Shown one piece after another: positions 33,415 to 42,350 of a DNA stretch of 64,000 bases (positions are counted from its first letter, which is position 1; every line of letters begins with the position of its first letter). Position numbers and translations under genes: made by a program. This DNA is from Lysobacter sp. BMK333-48F3. Its GTDB lineage: Bacteria; Pseudomonadota; Gammaproteobacteria; Xanthomonadales; Xanthomonadaceae. The notes under the pieces were generated by a model that saw nothing but the letters and a program-made list of their open reading frames with translations, was not told the DNA's origin and did no database searches. The DNA lies in contig NZ_JAIHOO010000001.1 of assembly GCF_019733395.1 (NCBI RefSeq), positions 1,860,001 through 1,924,000 on the forward strand. The letters are read 5' to 3'.

Positions 33415-34701
33415 TCACCCGCGCCGGTTCAACCGCCGCCCCAGCAGCCAGGCGCCCGCGGCGACCACCACGCCGATCATCAGCGCGCCGCCGCCGCCGG
33501 CGGTGGCGGCCCGGTCGCTGACCAGCTCGCCGGTCGGCAGCAGCATGATCAGCGCCGTCGCCAGGCAGGCATAGGCGACCACGGTCAGCAGCCAGAACAG
33601 CCATTGCAGCGCGCGCAGCACTTCGCGGTTGGGCTGGTTCTCGTGGGTCGGGCGATGCACGCCGCCGCGCCCCAGCGTCCACAGCCAATAGGTCAGCGAG
33701 GCCGCGTCGACGCGCGCGCCGCGGCCCAGCGGCCGCCGCAGCGGCCCTTCGCCGAGGTAGGCGCCGCCGTTGAGCGCGCTGTCGCCGCGCAGCAACTGCA
33801 CGCGGTCGTTGAGCGCGGTCGGCAGGCCGCGCGGGTCGTTGGCCGAGGTGTTGACGGTCAGCGGAATCACGTTCGGCGCGGTCGCGTTCTCGGCGTGCGC
33901 CGCCGCGGCATTGGCCGCGACCGCCGCCGGCGGCTGGCCGAGCTTCTGCATCATCGCCAACTGGTTGAGCAGGCTCTGCTGCGCGGCCAGCGATTCGCCG
34001 TGCGCCATCGCCGCCATCGGCGCGGCGGGCACCGCATTGGCATGCGCCGGCGGCATCGCCAGCGCCGGCGCGGCGGCCTGGGCCTGGCTCGCGGCCTGGG
34101 CGCTGGCGACCGGGGTCGGCAATGCGGCGGTCTGGTTAGGCGCGGCCTGCAGCACGTTGACGTTGGCCGGCACCGCGTCGGCGCGGTTCATCGCCGCCGG
34201 CGAGGCGGCGAAGCTGCTCAGGGCGCGCTCGGACAGGGTCGGCGCCGGGTACTGGGTGGCCTGGTTGAAGGCCTGCGCCGAATTCGCGCCGTGCGCCGAC
34301 TGGCCGGGCAGCAGCCGGCTCGGATACGCGGCGATCTGGTCGTCGATCGGCGAGCCCGAGCTGACCACGTTCGGGGTGTTGTGGTTGGAGGTATTGGCGG
34401 TGTCGGGCGTGGTCGGGTTGGTGCCCGACGGCGAGGGCCCGTTGCCGGCGTTGTTGTGGTCGCCGCCGTGGTGATTGCCCGAGTCGACGTTGCCGCCCGG
34501 ATTCGGGCCGCCGTCGTGCGGCTTGGCCAGGCCGGGCGGCAGGCCGCCGTCCAGGCCCGGCGGGCCGTTGCCGCCGGGACCGTGGCCATTGCCGTGGTCG
34601 CCGCCCAGGCCCAGGGGATCGGGCAGCCCGTTGGGCCCGCCCAGGCCGGGCAGGGACGGCCGGTTGCCGCCCCCGAACAAGTTTGGCAGCCCTCCCAGCA
34701 T
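33415..34701 (-). CDS. Harpin-like, Gly/Asn/Pro-rich protein with C-terminal membrane hairpin
   Basis: The 428-residue protein begins MLGGLPNLFGGGNRPSLPGL. It stays rich in Gly, Pro, Asn and His for about 130 residues, then becomes Ala/Gln-rich. It ends with two membrane segments (LQWLFWLLTVVAYACLATALIMLL and ALMIGVVVAAGAWLLG). There is no signal peptide and only one Cys. The ATG at 34701, with AGAAGG upstream, was chosen; a CTAG-box lies 93 bp upstream. The Gly-rich, Cys-poor N-terminus recalls harpins, and the membrane hairpin recalls a translocon subunit. It is a good candidate substrate of this system, but homology is not established. Confidence 0.6.
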   Translation of the reverse strand: MLGGLPNLFGGGNRPSLPGLGGPNGLPDPLGLGGDHGNGHGPGGNGPPGLDGGLPPGLAKPHDGGPNPGGNVDSGNHHGGDHNNAGNGPSPSGTNPTTPDTANTSNHNTPNVVSSGSPIDDQIAAYPSRLLPGQSAHGANSAQAFNQATQYPAPTLSERALSSFAASPAAMNRADAVPANVNVLQAAPNQTAALPTPVASAQAASQAQAAAPALAMPPAHANAVPAAPMAAMAHGESLAAQQSLLNQLAMMQKLGQPPAAVAANAAAAHAENATAPNVIPLTVNTSANDPRGLPTALNDRVQLLRGDSALNGGAYLGEGPLRRPLGRGARVDAASLTYWLWTLGRGGVHRPTHENQPNREVLRALQWLFWLLTVVAYACLATALIMLLPTGELVSDRAATAGGGGALMIGVVVAAGAWLLGRRLNRRG

Positions 34702-34753
34702 GGACCTTCTCCCAGCAGAAACCCCGCACCGGCACGGTGCGCCTGTGCAGACG

Positions 34754-34800
34754 CTAATCCTCCGCCGCGGCGGGGGCATCCTCGGGGCGACCCTAGGTCC
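34754..34800 (-). promoter_or_regulatory. Putative promoter with CTAG-type box before the harpin-like gene
   Basis: Read on the plus strand, CGACCCTAGGTCC at 34788-34800 is nearly identical to the box before sctU (CGACCCTAGGTCG). On the minus strand a GATTAG element (34754-34759) lies about 38 bp downstream of the box centre. Confidence 0.5.
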
Positions 34801-34887
34801 CCGTAGTCATTGCGCCGCACGCCCATCGCGCCGCAGCGCCGAAAGCGCCCCCGCCTCCCCACGCCGACTCGGTTCCCTACAAAGAAC

Positions 34888-35059
34888 GTTCCCCCCTTTG
34901 AAAAAGGGGGGCAGGGGGGGATTTGCTTTTGCCGTTCGCTGTTTCGGCAACGATGGGCAAGCCAAATCCAAATCCAAATCCAAATCCAAATCCAAAGCCA
35001 AAGCCAAAGCCAAAGCCAAAGCAAATCCCCCCTGCCCCCCCTTTTTCAAAGGGGGGAAC
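34888..35059. repeat. Inverted C-rich repeat element with a CCAAA(T/G) hexamer centre, copy B
   Basis: The same inverted arms as at 14871-14998 (GTTCCCCCCTTTG ... GGGGGATTTGC and its complement) enclose about ten CCAAAT/CCAAAG hexamers. Beyond it, 35120-35165 carries CCAACTC and CCGATTC heptamers. No gene is seen in 34702-35326. Confidence 0.88.
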
Positions 35060-35326
35060 GGCGATGGCCGCTTCGATGCGAGGCGCCGCTTCATGCTGTT
35101 GGCGGATCACCGATCACCGATCTCCAACTCCCAACTCCCAACTCCCAACTCCCGATTCCCGATTCCCAACCAAACGTGGCAACCCAAACCGTTTGCGCTT
35201 GCAAAACCTCTTGTTGCCGTCCTGCGCCGAGCGCAGACTGTGTGTGCGGTCTCTACGTCGCGATGCAATGTCGCGATGCGATCGCAGCCACACCGTCTGC
35301 CTTACTCCCAACTTCAGGACCATTAG

Positions 35327-36433
35327 ATGAGCCGACTGCCCGGCCTCGATCTGCTGCGCGCGATCGCGATCGTTTGGGTGATGTTCTTCCACGCCGCCGG
35401 AGCCGGACTCGGCTCGCCGTATATGCCGATGTCGCAGTTCGGCTGGATGGGCGTGGATCTGTTTTTCGTACTCAGCGGCTATCTGATCGGCTGGCAGGTG
35501 CTGCGGCCGTTGAGCCGCGGCGAGCCGCTGGCGTTCGGCGATTTCTATCTGCGCCGCGCGCTGCGCGTGCTGCCCGCGTTCTGGGTGGTGTTGGCGCTGT
35601 ACCTGTGGCTGCCGGCGTTCCGCGAGCGGCCGGGCATGCAGCCGGCGTGGCAGTTCCTCAGCTTCAGCGTCAACCTGCTGATCGACTACGAACACAACAA
35701 AGCGTTCTCGCACGCCTGGTCGCTGTGCGTGGAAGAGCATTTCTATCTGCTGTTTCCGGCCCTGGCGCTGCTGCTGACCCGACGGCCGGCGATGTGGAAG
35801 ACCGTGCTGCTGGCGGCGTTGCTGGTCGGCGGCGGCATGGCGCTGCGCGCCGCGGTCTGGCAGGCGAGCGTGGACGATGGCGCCAACGCCTGGGTCGAGC
35901 GGATCTATTACCCGACCTGGATGCGCCTGGACGGCCTGCTCGCCGGCGTGTTGTTGGCCGCGTTGCGCGCTTATCGTCCGGCGGCATGGCAGGCCCTGCA
36001 GCGTCGTGCCGGCAGTCTGGTCCTGCTCGGCCTGGCCCTGGTCGGCGTGGCGATCTGGCTCTCGCGCGAACGCCTCGGGCTGCAGGCCTCGGTGTTCGGT
36101 TTTCCGGTGCTGTCCCTCGGCCTGGCCCTGCTGGTCGCGGCGGGCAGCGCCGAGCACCGCTGGAGCGGACGCCTGCGCGTGCCAGGCGCGGCCTGGCTGG
36201 CGGCGGCGTCGTTCAGCCTCTACCTGACCCACAAGGCGGTATTCGGCATGGTCGCGCGCGCTTACGGCGATGCGCTGGAGCCGCACGGCCTGCTTGCGTT
36301 CGCGGTCTACGCCGGCAGCGCCTTGCTAGCCGGGGCCGCGCTGCATTACCTGGTCGAGCGACCGGGGCTGCGCCTGCGCGAACGCCTGCGGGCGAACGCG
36401 CAGGCCACGCCGACGGCCGCCGATCCGGCCTGA
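35327..36433 (+). CDS. Acyltransferase 3 family (OafA/YrhL-like) membrane protein
   Basis: The 368-residue protein has about ten membrane helices. The family signature appears at the N-terminus, GLDLLRAIAIVWVMFFHAAG, with the catalytic His in FFHA. It is followed by GVDLFFVLSGYLIGWQVLR, FYLRRALRVLPAFWVVL and HAWSLCVEEHFYLLFPALAL. The family transfers acetyl or other acyl groups to surface polysaccharides, lipids or peptidoglycan across the inner membrane. It stands alone between repeats, so its target cannot be guessed from context. Confidence 0.93.
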   Translation: MSRLPGLDLLRAIAIVWVMFFHAAGAGLGSPYMPMSQFGWMGVDLFFVLSGYLIGWQVLRPLSRGEPLAFGDFYLRRALRVLPAFWVVLALYLWLPAFRERPGMQPAWQFLSFSVNLLIDYEHNKAFSHAWSLCVEEHFYLLFPALALLLTRRPAMWKTVLLAALLVGGGMALRAAVWQASVDDGANAWVERIYYPTWMRLDGLLAGVLLAALRAYRPAAWQALQRRAGSLVLLGLALVGVAIWLSRERLGLQASVFGFPVLSLGLALLVAAGSAEHRWSGRLRVPGAAWLAAASFSLYLTHKAVFGMVARAYGDALEPHGLLAFAVYAGSALLAGAALHYLVERPGLRLRERLRANAQATPTAADPA

Positions 36434-36736
36434 GGCCAGGGTCGGATCCGCCGCTGTCGCCCCTCCCGCCTACCGCTCATCAGCTCCAAGCTTTGCTATT
36501 GTGAGCGTCATCACTTTATCGGCAGGCCGGTCCTGACCTAAGGTGGGGAAAACACCGCGCTCCCACGTTCGAACTCAGGAGCGCCGCGGAAGTGGACGTC
36601 GGACCATGGAGGGGACGGCGGTCGGTTGGCGGTAAAGCGTCCATGCGCCCCCAGCATGGACTGGTGTTGCCAAGGCCGTCCTTGGGCGGTCGACAGCGTG
36701 GCGGGTTCCGGCCCGCCGTTGCGGAGGGGAAGTGAG

Positions 36737-36961
36737 ATGCATCGAACCCGAGCCGAACTCGACGGCGATCTGTGCCAGCTGCGCGCGGCGTTGCCGTTGT
36801 GGCGCCGGCATTGGCGCGACGACGAAGTGTTCTGGAGCCGCGTCGACAGTCTGGTCGAACGCCTGCTGACGGTGACCCCGCGCCCGGAGCGCGGCCACGT
36901 CGTCTCGCACATCAACCACATCCTGGCCTCGCAGGGCCTGGAGCACGCGCCTTACGAATGA
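36737..36961 (+). CDS. Small hypothetical protein
   Basis: A 74-residue charged, helical protein (LRAALPLWRRHWRDDEVFWSRVDSLVERLL) with a well-placed GGAGGGGAAGTGAG ribosome site before the ATG at 36737. The frame opens earlier (36626) but without such a site. I do not recognise it. The flanking stretches 36434-36736 and 36962-37293 show no other gene. Confidence 0.55.
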   Translation: MHRTRAELDGDLCQLRAALPLWRRHWRDDEVFWSRVDSLVERLLTVTPRPERGHVVSHINHILASQGLEHAPYE

Positions 36962-37293
36962 GGCGCGCGCCGCTCGGCGGCGCGGATCAGCTCGAGTCGG
37001 GAGGCATGCGCCGGCGCCGTACAGACGCGGCGCGTTTCGGCGCCGCCCGCGGCTGCACCGGTGCGATCAGCAGGCGCGCACTGCGTCGAGCGGGACAGGC
37101 GGCATCGGATCGGCCGTCCTTGGGTTAGCGAAGCAGCGACGGCCGGCCTCGGCTCCGGGCCGTATTGCGAGCATGGCCGCGGTCTGTGGACGCCGCGCGC
37201 GCCGGCGAGGCCCGGCCGGCGGCATGAAGTCCTGAAGGGCGGGGCGCAGCGGCCCGGCGGGGGCCTGCACGCCAAGCTCATGACGACGGTGGC

Positions 37294-37322
37294 TTGACAC
37301 CCTTTTGGTGCAGGCTTATCAA
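37294..37322 (+). promoter_or_regulatory. Sigma-70 promoter of the ArsR-family gene
   Basis: TTGACA (37294-37299), a 17-bp spacer and TATCAA (37317-37322) form a near-consensus promoter. The start codon lies 34 bp downstream of the -10 box. An ACACC ... GGTGC partial inverted repeat in the spacer may be an operator. The promoter overlaps an earlier in-frame start, which supports the later one. Confidence 0.65.
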
Positions 37323-37355
37323 CGACTCGGCTATTTAACCTCTCGGTTCAGCGAC

Positions 37356-37712
37356 ATGTCCGTCGATTCGCTCAGCAGTACCTTTGCGGCCCTGGCCGAC
37401 CCGACCCGGCGCGCGATCCTGGCGCGCCTGGCGCAAGGCGAGGCCGGCGTGACCGAGCTGGCCGAACCCTTCGCCATGAGCCTGCCGGCGATCTCCAAGC
37501 ACATCAAGGTGCTCGAGCGGGCCGGGCTGATCGCGCGCGGCCGCGAGGCGCAGTGGCGGCCGTGCCGGCTGGAACCGGCGCGGTTGCAGGAGATCTCCGG
37601 TTGGCTCGATCGCTATCGGGAGTTCTGGGATCAGCGGCTGGACCGGCTCGACGACTACCTGCAGCAGTGGCAGGCGGCGAACGGGGCGCACGATGGCCGC
37701 GACGCCGGTTGA
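37356..37712 (+). CDS. ArsR/SmtB-family transcriptional regulator
   Basis: The 118-residue protein has a winged HTH (FAALADPTRRAILARLAQGEAGVTELAEPFAMSLPAISKHIKVLERAGLIARGREAQWRPCRLEP). It belongs to the SdpR-like, metal-independent ArsR group, because no cysteine metal site (such as CVC) is present. Such regulators usually precede SRPBCC (AHSA1) or YciI/DGPF genes. Here the next genes on the strand are YciI, VOC and an ECF42 sigma factor, after a repeat-filled gap; the expected SRPBCC gene is absent. The ATG at 37356 was chosen because the promoter overlaps the earlier frame. Confidence 0.9.
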   Translation: MSVDSLSSTFAALADPTRRAILARLAQGEAGVTELAEPFAMSLPAISKHIKVLERAGLIARGREAQWRPCRLEPARLQEISGWLDRYREFWDQRLDRLDDYLQQWQAANGAHDGRDAG

Positions 37713-37981
37713 GCGCGGCTCGGGCCGCGTCCATGGCTGACGCCGGCAGCGGCGGCCGCAAACGCGCGCCGGCGGCGACCGCGCCGCCACCATGCTGCGG
37801 TCTGCCCAGTCCGTTGGCCAACGCGATCCGCCGCACCGTCGCCCGGCCGGCGGTATCCGCGCCCGCCAAGCCCAAATCGCCGCGCGCCTGAAGCGCGGCT
37901 CATCCTTCTGGCCGAAGCCCGAAACCGTCGCAGGGGCAATCGCCATCTCGCCCCTTCGCCGCGTGTTTGTCCTGCGCCCCC

Positions 37982-38421
<440 letters not shown>

Positions 38422-38777
38422 ACTTGGTTGGCGGACGTCCGGTGCGGCGCCCAGCAACCCGGCAACTTCGGCAAACGCGTTCGCCGCGTTACCGGACACC
38501 GGTCCGGTTCGCCGCGAGCGCCAGCGATTAAGGTCGAACCGAACCATCGATGCGACAGGCGCACGGCCACGGCCGGACGACGCCTGCGCTGGCGCGGACC
38601 TCCACGCGCCGGTCTCCCCAAGCCCGGCGCGCTTGTTCGCGGTCCGTCCACCCGCGGTGCGACGGACCGCGATTTTTTTGCCGCGCCGGCGTGTCGGGCG
38701 GCCTGTCGATTCTGCCGCTGCCGATTCGTCGTCCCTGTGAGCGCCCGGTTCCGGGTCCTCCCTGCCAGGAGACGACG

Positions 38778-39206
38778 ATGAAATTCATGCTGATAGTGAA
38801 GGCCGACCCGGACAGCGAGTCGGGCCGGCCGCCCGACCCGGCGCTGTTGCAGGCGATGGGCGCCTACAACCAGGCTCTGGTCCGCGCCGGCGTATTGCTC
38901 GCCGCCGAGGGTCTGCGCCCCAGCGCGCAAGGTGCGCGGGTGCATTTCGACGGCGCCGCCCGCCGGGTGATCGCCGGCCCGTTCCCGGAGACCGAGCAAC
39001 TGGTGGCCGGGTTCTGGCTGATCCAGGCGCGTTCGCTGGAAGAGGCGGTGGAATGGGTCAAGCGCGTGCCCAACCCCGACGGCCTGCGTTCGCAGATCGA
39101 GATCCGGCGCGTGTTCGACACGGTCGATTTCGATCCGGCCGCCGAGGCCGAGCCGCAACGCACCGAGCCGCGTCCGGCCGACAGCGCCGTCGCCCGCCCC
39201 CACTGA
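38778..39206 (+). CDS. YciI/DGPF-domain protein
   Basis: The 142-residue protein has the YCII-related ferredoxin-like fold. It starts MKFMLIVKADPDSESG and carries ARRVIAGPFPETEQLVAGFWLIQARSLEEAVEWVKRVP, in which AGPF replaces the usual DGPF. CAGGAG precedes the ATG. DGPF proteins are the standard genomic partners of ECF42 sigma factors, and such a sigma gene lies 0.6 kb downstream. The biochemical role is not established in the family; a stress or secondary-metabolite link has been suggested. The C-terminal ~25 residues are disordered. Confidence 0.9.
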   Translation: MKFMLIVKADPDSESGRPPDPALLQAMGAYNQALVRAGVLLAAEGLRPSAQGARVHFDGAARRVIAGPFPETEQLVAGFWLIQARSLEEAVEWVKRVPNPDGLRSQIEIRRVFDTVDFDPAAEAEPQRTEPRPADSAVARPH

Positions 39207-39307
39207 AGCGCCGTCGGCGCATGCGTCCGCTGCTGTCGATCCGGCTGCGTCCGTGCGCGCCCGCCGCCTTCGCCCACCCACCCACTCCGCTACGGAAACC
39301 CGCCACC

Positions 39308-39730
39308 ATGCAACTGAGCACCTACCTCTCGTTCGACGGCGACTGCCGCCAAGCCTTCGAGTTCTACGCCCGCACCCTCGGCGGCGACGTCGTCGCGCTG
39401 ATGACCTTCGCCGACAACCCCGGCTGCGACGAGATCGGCGCGGAGGAACGCGACAAGATCATGCACGGCTGCTATCGGCTCGGCGGCTTCGAGCTGATGG
39501 GCACCGACGCCACCGCCCTGTATCCGTATCGCGGCGTGAACGGCGCCCATGTGGTCCTGGGCCTGAGCGAGGTCGCCGAGGCCGAGCGCATCTTCGCCGC
39601 GCTGGCCGACGGCGGCACGGTGCAGATGCCGCTGCAGCAGACCTTCTGGGCGCAGCGTTACGGCATCGTCGCCGACCGTTTCGGCGTGCCGTGGATGATC
39701 AACTGCGCCGAAGCGGCCTGCGTGCCCTGA
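39308..39730 (+). CDS. VOC-family (PhnB-like, glyoxalase fold) protein
   Basis: The 140-residue protein begins MQLSTYLSFDGDCRQAFEFYARTLGGDVVALMTFAD and contains MHGCYRLGGFELMGTD and FWAQRYGIVADRFGVPWMINC. These are typical of the PhnB/3-demethylubiquinone-9-methyltransferase-like VOC group. Small VOC proteins of this type often accompany YciI and ECF sigma genes. Its substrate is unknown. It lies 101 bp after the YciI gene and 77 bp before the sigma factor, probably in one transcription unit. Confidence 0.9.
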   Translation: MQLSTYLSFDGDCRQAFEFYARTLGGDVVALMTFADNPGCDEIGAEERDKIMHGCYRLGGFELMGTDATALYPYRGVNGAHVVLGLSEVAEAERIFAALADGGTVQMPLQQTFWAQRYGIVADRFGVPWMINCAEAACVP

Positions 39731-39807
39731 GATCGTGCTTGGTCCAGCGCAGGCAACGGCCGAACGGCGCTTGCGCCGGCGCACGCGAGGTGGTCTGATC
39801 GGTCGCC

Positions 39808-41088
39808 GTGACGGCCACCTCTTCCAATCTGGGCGCGACCCATCGCGCCATCGACGCGGTCTGGCGCATCGAGTCGGCGAAAGTCATCGCCGGCCTGACC
39901 CGGATGGTGCGCGACGTTGGCCTGGCCGAGGAACTGGCCCAGGACGCTCTGGTCTCGGCGCTGGAGCGCTGGCCGGAAACCGGCGTGCCGGACAACCCCG
40001 GCGCCTGGCTGATGCAGACCGCCAAGCACCGCGCGATCGACCGGCTGCGGCGCAAGAAGCTGCTCGACCGCAAGCACGAGGAGATCGGGCGCGAGATCGA
40101 AGCCGGCCAGGACGAGATCGAAGAGGCCTTCTTCGATCGCCTCGACGACGACATCGGCGACGATCTGCTGCGGCTGGTGTTCATCTCCTGCCATCCGGTG
40201 CTGTCGACCGAGGCCCGCGTCGCCCTGACCCTGCGCCTGCTCGGCGGTTTGACCACCGACGAGATCGCCCGCGCCTTCCTCGCCGCCGAACCGACCATCG
40301 CCCAGCGCATCGTCCGCGCCAAGCGCACCCTGGCCGACGCCCAGGTGCCGTTCGAGGTGCCGCGCGGCGAGGAACTGGAGCAGCGCCTGGCCTCGGTGCT
40401 GGAAGTGATCTACCTGGTCTTCAACGAAGGCTATTCGGCCACCGCCGGCGACGACTGGATGCGCCCGGGCCTGTGCGAGGACGCCCTGCGCCTGGGCCGC
40501 ATCCTGGCCGGGCTGATGCCCAAGGCGGCCGAGGTGCACGGCCTGGTCGCGCTGATGGAAATCCAGGCCTCGCGGGCCAAGGCGCGCACCGGTCCGGACG
40601 GTCAGCCGATCCTGCTGTTGGACCAGGACCGCACGCGTTGGGACCGGATCCAGATCCAGCGCGGCCTGGATGCGCTGGAACGCGCCGCGCGTCTGTCCGA
40701 CGGCAACGGCCCGTACACCCTGCAGGCGGCGATCGCCGCCTGCCACGCGCGCGCGGCGACCGCGCAGGACACGCCCTGGCCGCGCATCGCCGCGCTGTAC
40801 CAGCGCCTGGCCTTGCTGACCCCGTCGCCGGTGATCGAGCTCAACCGCGCGGTGGCGCTGTCGATGGCGTTCGGTCCGGCGGTCGGCCTGCAACTGGCCG
40901 ACAGCCTGCTGGACGAGCCGTCGATGAAGCAGTACCACCTGCTGCCGAGCGTGCGCGGCGATCTGTTGCTCAAGCTGGGCCGGCGCGAGGAGGCGCGCGC
41001 CGAGTTCGAGCGCGCCGCGGCGTTGACCCGCAACGTGCGCGAACGCGAGCTGCTGCTCGCCCGCGCGGCCGAGATCGATTCGGCTTAG
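39808..41088 (+). CDS. ECF42-type RNA polymerase sigma factor with C-terminal TPR-like extension
   Basis: The 426-residue protein has sigma region 2 (IAGLTRMVRDVGLAEELAQDALVSALERWP ... NPGAWLMQTAKHRAIDRLRRKKLLDRK). Region 4 follows (LTLRLLGGLTTDEIARAFLAAEPTIAQRIVRAKRTL). A ~220-residue C-terminal domain (VIYLVFNEGYSATAGDDWMRPGLCEDALRLGRIL ... VIELNRAVALSMAFGP) is diagnostic of the ECF42 group. In that group the extension replaces a classical anti-sigma factor. The start is GTG at 39808. A DGPF/YciI gene upstream matches the known pairing. Confidence 0.93.
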   Translation: MTATSSNLGATHRAIDAVWRIESAKVIAGLTRMVRDVGLAEELAQDALVSALERWPETGVPDNPGAWLMQTAKHRAIDRLRRKKLLDRKHEEIGREIEAGQDEIEEAFFDRLDDDIGDDLLRLVFISCHPVLSTEARVALTLRLLGGLTTDEIARAFLAAEPTIAQRIVRAKRTLADAQVPFEVPRGEELEQRLASVLEVIYLVFNEGYSATAGDDWMRPGLCEDALRLGRILAGLMPKAAEVHGLVALMEIQASRAKARTGPDGQPILLLDQDRTRWDRIQIQRGLDALERAARLSDGNGPYTLQAAIAACHARAATAQDTPWPRIAALYQRLALLTPSPVIELNRAVALSMAFGPAVGLQLADSLLDEPSMKQYHLLPSVRGDLLLKLGRREEARAEFERAAALTRNVRERELLLARAAEIDSA

Positions 41089-41102
41089 CCATCGCCATCC
41101 TC

Positions 41103-41547
<445 letters not shown>

Positions 41548-41616
41548 CCGGCGTGTCGCTGGCGCCGCTCCTGCACGGGATAGCGGCGACCGCCGTCGCG
41601 GCGTAGGCGGCCCGTC

Positions 41617-42213
41617 TCAGGCTTCCGTCCGCATCGCGCCCAGGATCACCGCGGTCAAGGTCGCGGCCGCATCGGCCTCGGCGATGCGGCCGTGGGTCAT
41701 CTCGCGCGATAGGGCATCGGCGGCGCCGACGATGGCGACGCCGCGGCGCTGCAACTCGTCGGCGTCGAACTTGGCGTACGGCGCCAACAAGCCGCGGTAG
41801 AACGCGACATAGGCTTCGAGCAGTTCCTGCTGCACCCGCTCCATCTGCTCGTCGCCCTTGAGCGCGGCGAAGATCGCGTGGTACTCCGGACCGGCGGTGC
41901 GGAAGCAGCTCATGTAGGTCTCGCCGATCAGCCGCGCGACTTCGCCCAGGCGCTTGGGCGCGCGTTCGAAGGCCTGGGCCTGGATCGCGCACTGGCGGTC
42001 GTCGATCTTCCGGTACAGCGCGATCAGCAGGCCCGAGCGGGTGCCGAAGTGCTCGTACGCGATCGGCTTGCTGACTCCGGCGCGCTCGGCCAGGTAGCCC
42101 AGGGTGAGGGCGTCGGTGCCTTGCTCGCGGACGATGTTCATCGCCGTGTCCAGCAACTGCTCGCGGCGATCGGCCTTGGACAGGCGCCGGGCCGGGGCGG
42201 GGGTGTCGCTCAT
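41617..42213 (-). CDS. TetR-family transcriptional regulator
   Basis: The 198-residue protein has an N-terminal TetR HTH (ADRREQLLDTAMNIVREQGTDALTLGYLAERAGVSKPIAYEHFGTRSGLLIALYRKID). A helical ligand-binding half follows (LIGETYMSCFRTAGPEYHAIFAALKG). It is divergent from the saccharopine-dehydrogenase-like gene, with a palindromic operator candidate between them, so it very likely represses that gene and possibly itself. The inducing compound is unknown. Confidence 0.93.
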   Translation of the reverse strand: MSDTPAPARRLSKADRREQLLDTAMNIVREQGTDALTLGYLAERAGVSKPIAYEHFGTRSGLLIALYRKIDDRQCAIQAQAFERAPKRLGEVARLIGETYMSCFRTAGPEYHAIFAALKGDEQMERVQQELLEAYVAFYRGLLAPYAKFDADELQRRGVAIVGAADALSREMTHGRIAEADAAATLTAVILGAMRTEA

Positions 42214-42241
42214 GGAACGCAGTCTCTCGTCTGGCTGGGGC

Positions 42242-42293
42242 TTGACAGTGCAGGGGCTCAGCGTATCTTACTAATCGTAAGTTACCAATCGTA
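42242..42293 (+). promoter_or_regulatory. Promoter with TetR operator candidate
   Basis: TTGACA (42242-42247), a 16-bp spacer and TATCTT (42264-42269) overlap the palindrome CTTAC-TAATC-GTAAG (42267-42281). A direct repeat TTAC(T/C)AATCGTA occurs at 42268-42279 and 42282-42293. A repressor bound here would block the divergent oxidoreductase gene. Confidence 0.6.
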
Positions 42294-42350
42294 GCTTGCG
42301 TTTCGGCCATCACGGCCGGATGCGCTGCCCCGCACCCACAGGACCCCATC

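Noticed and set aside
36962..37297. Frames on both strands before the ArsR gene
   Set aside because: They overlap each other, have no ribosome site and end in the mapped promoter region; no family features are visible.
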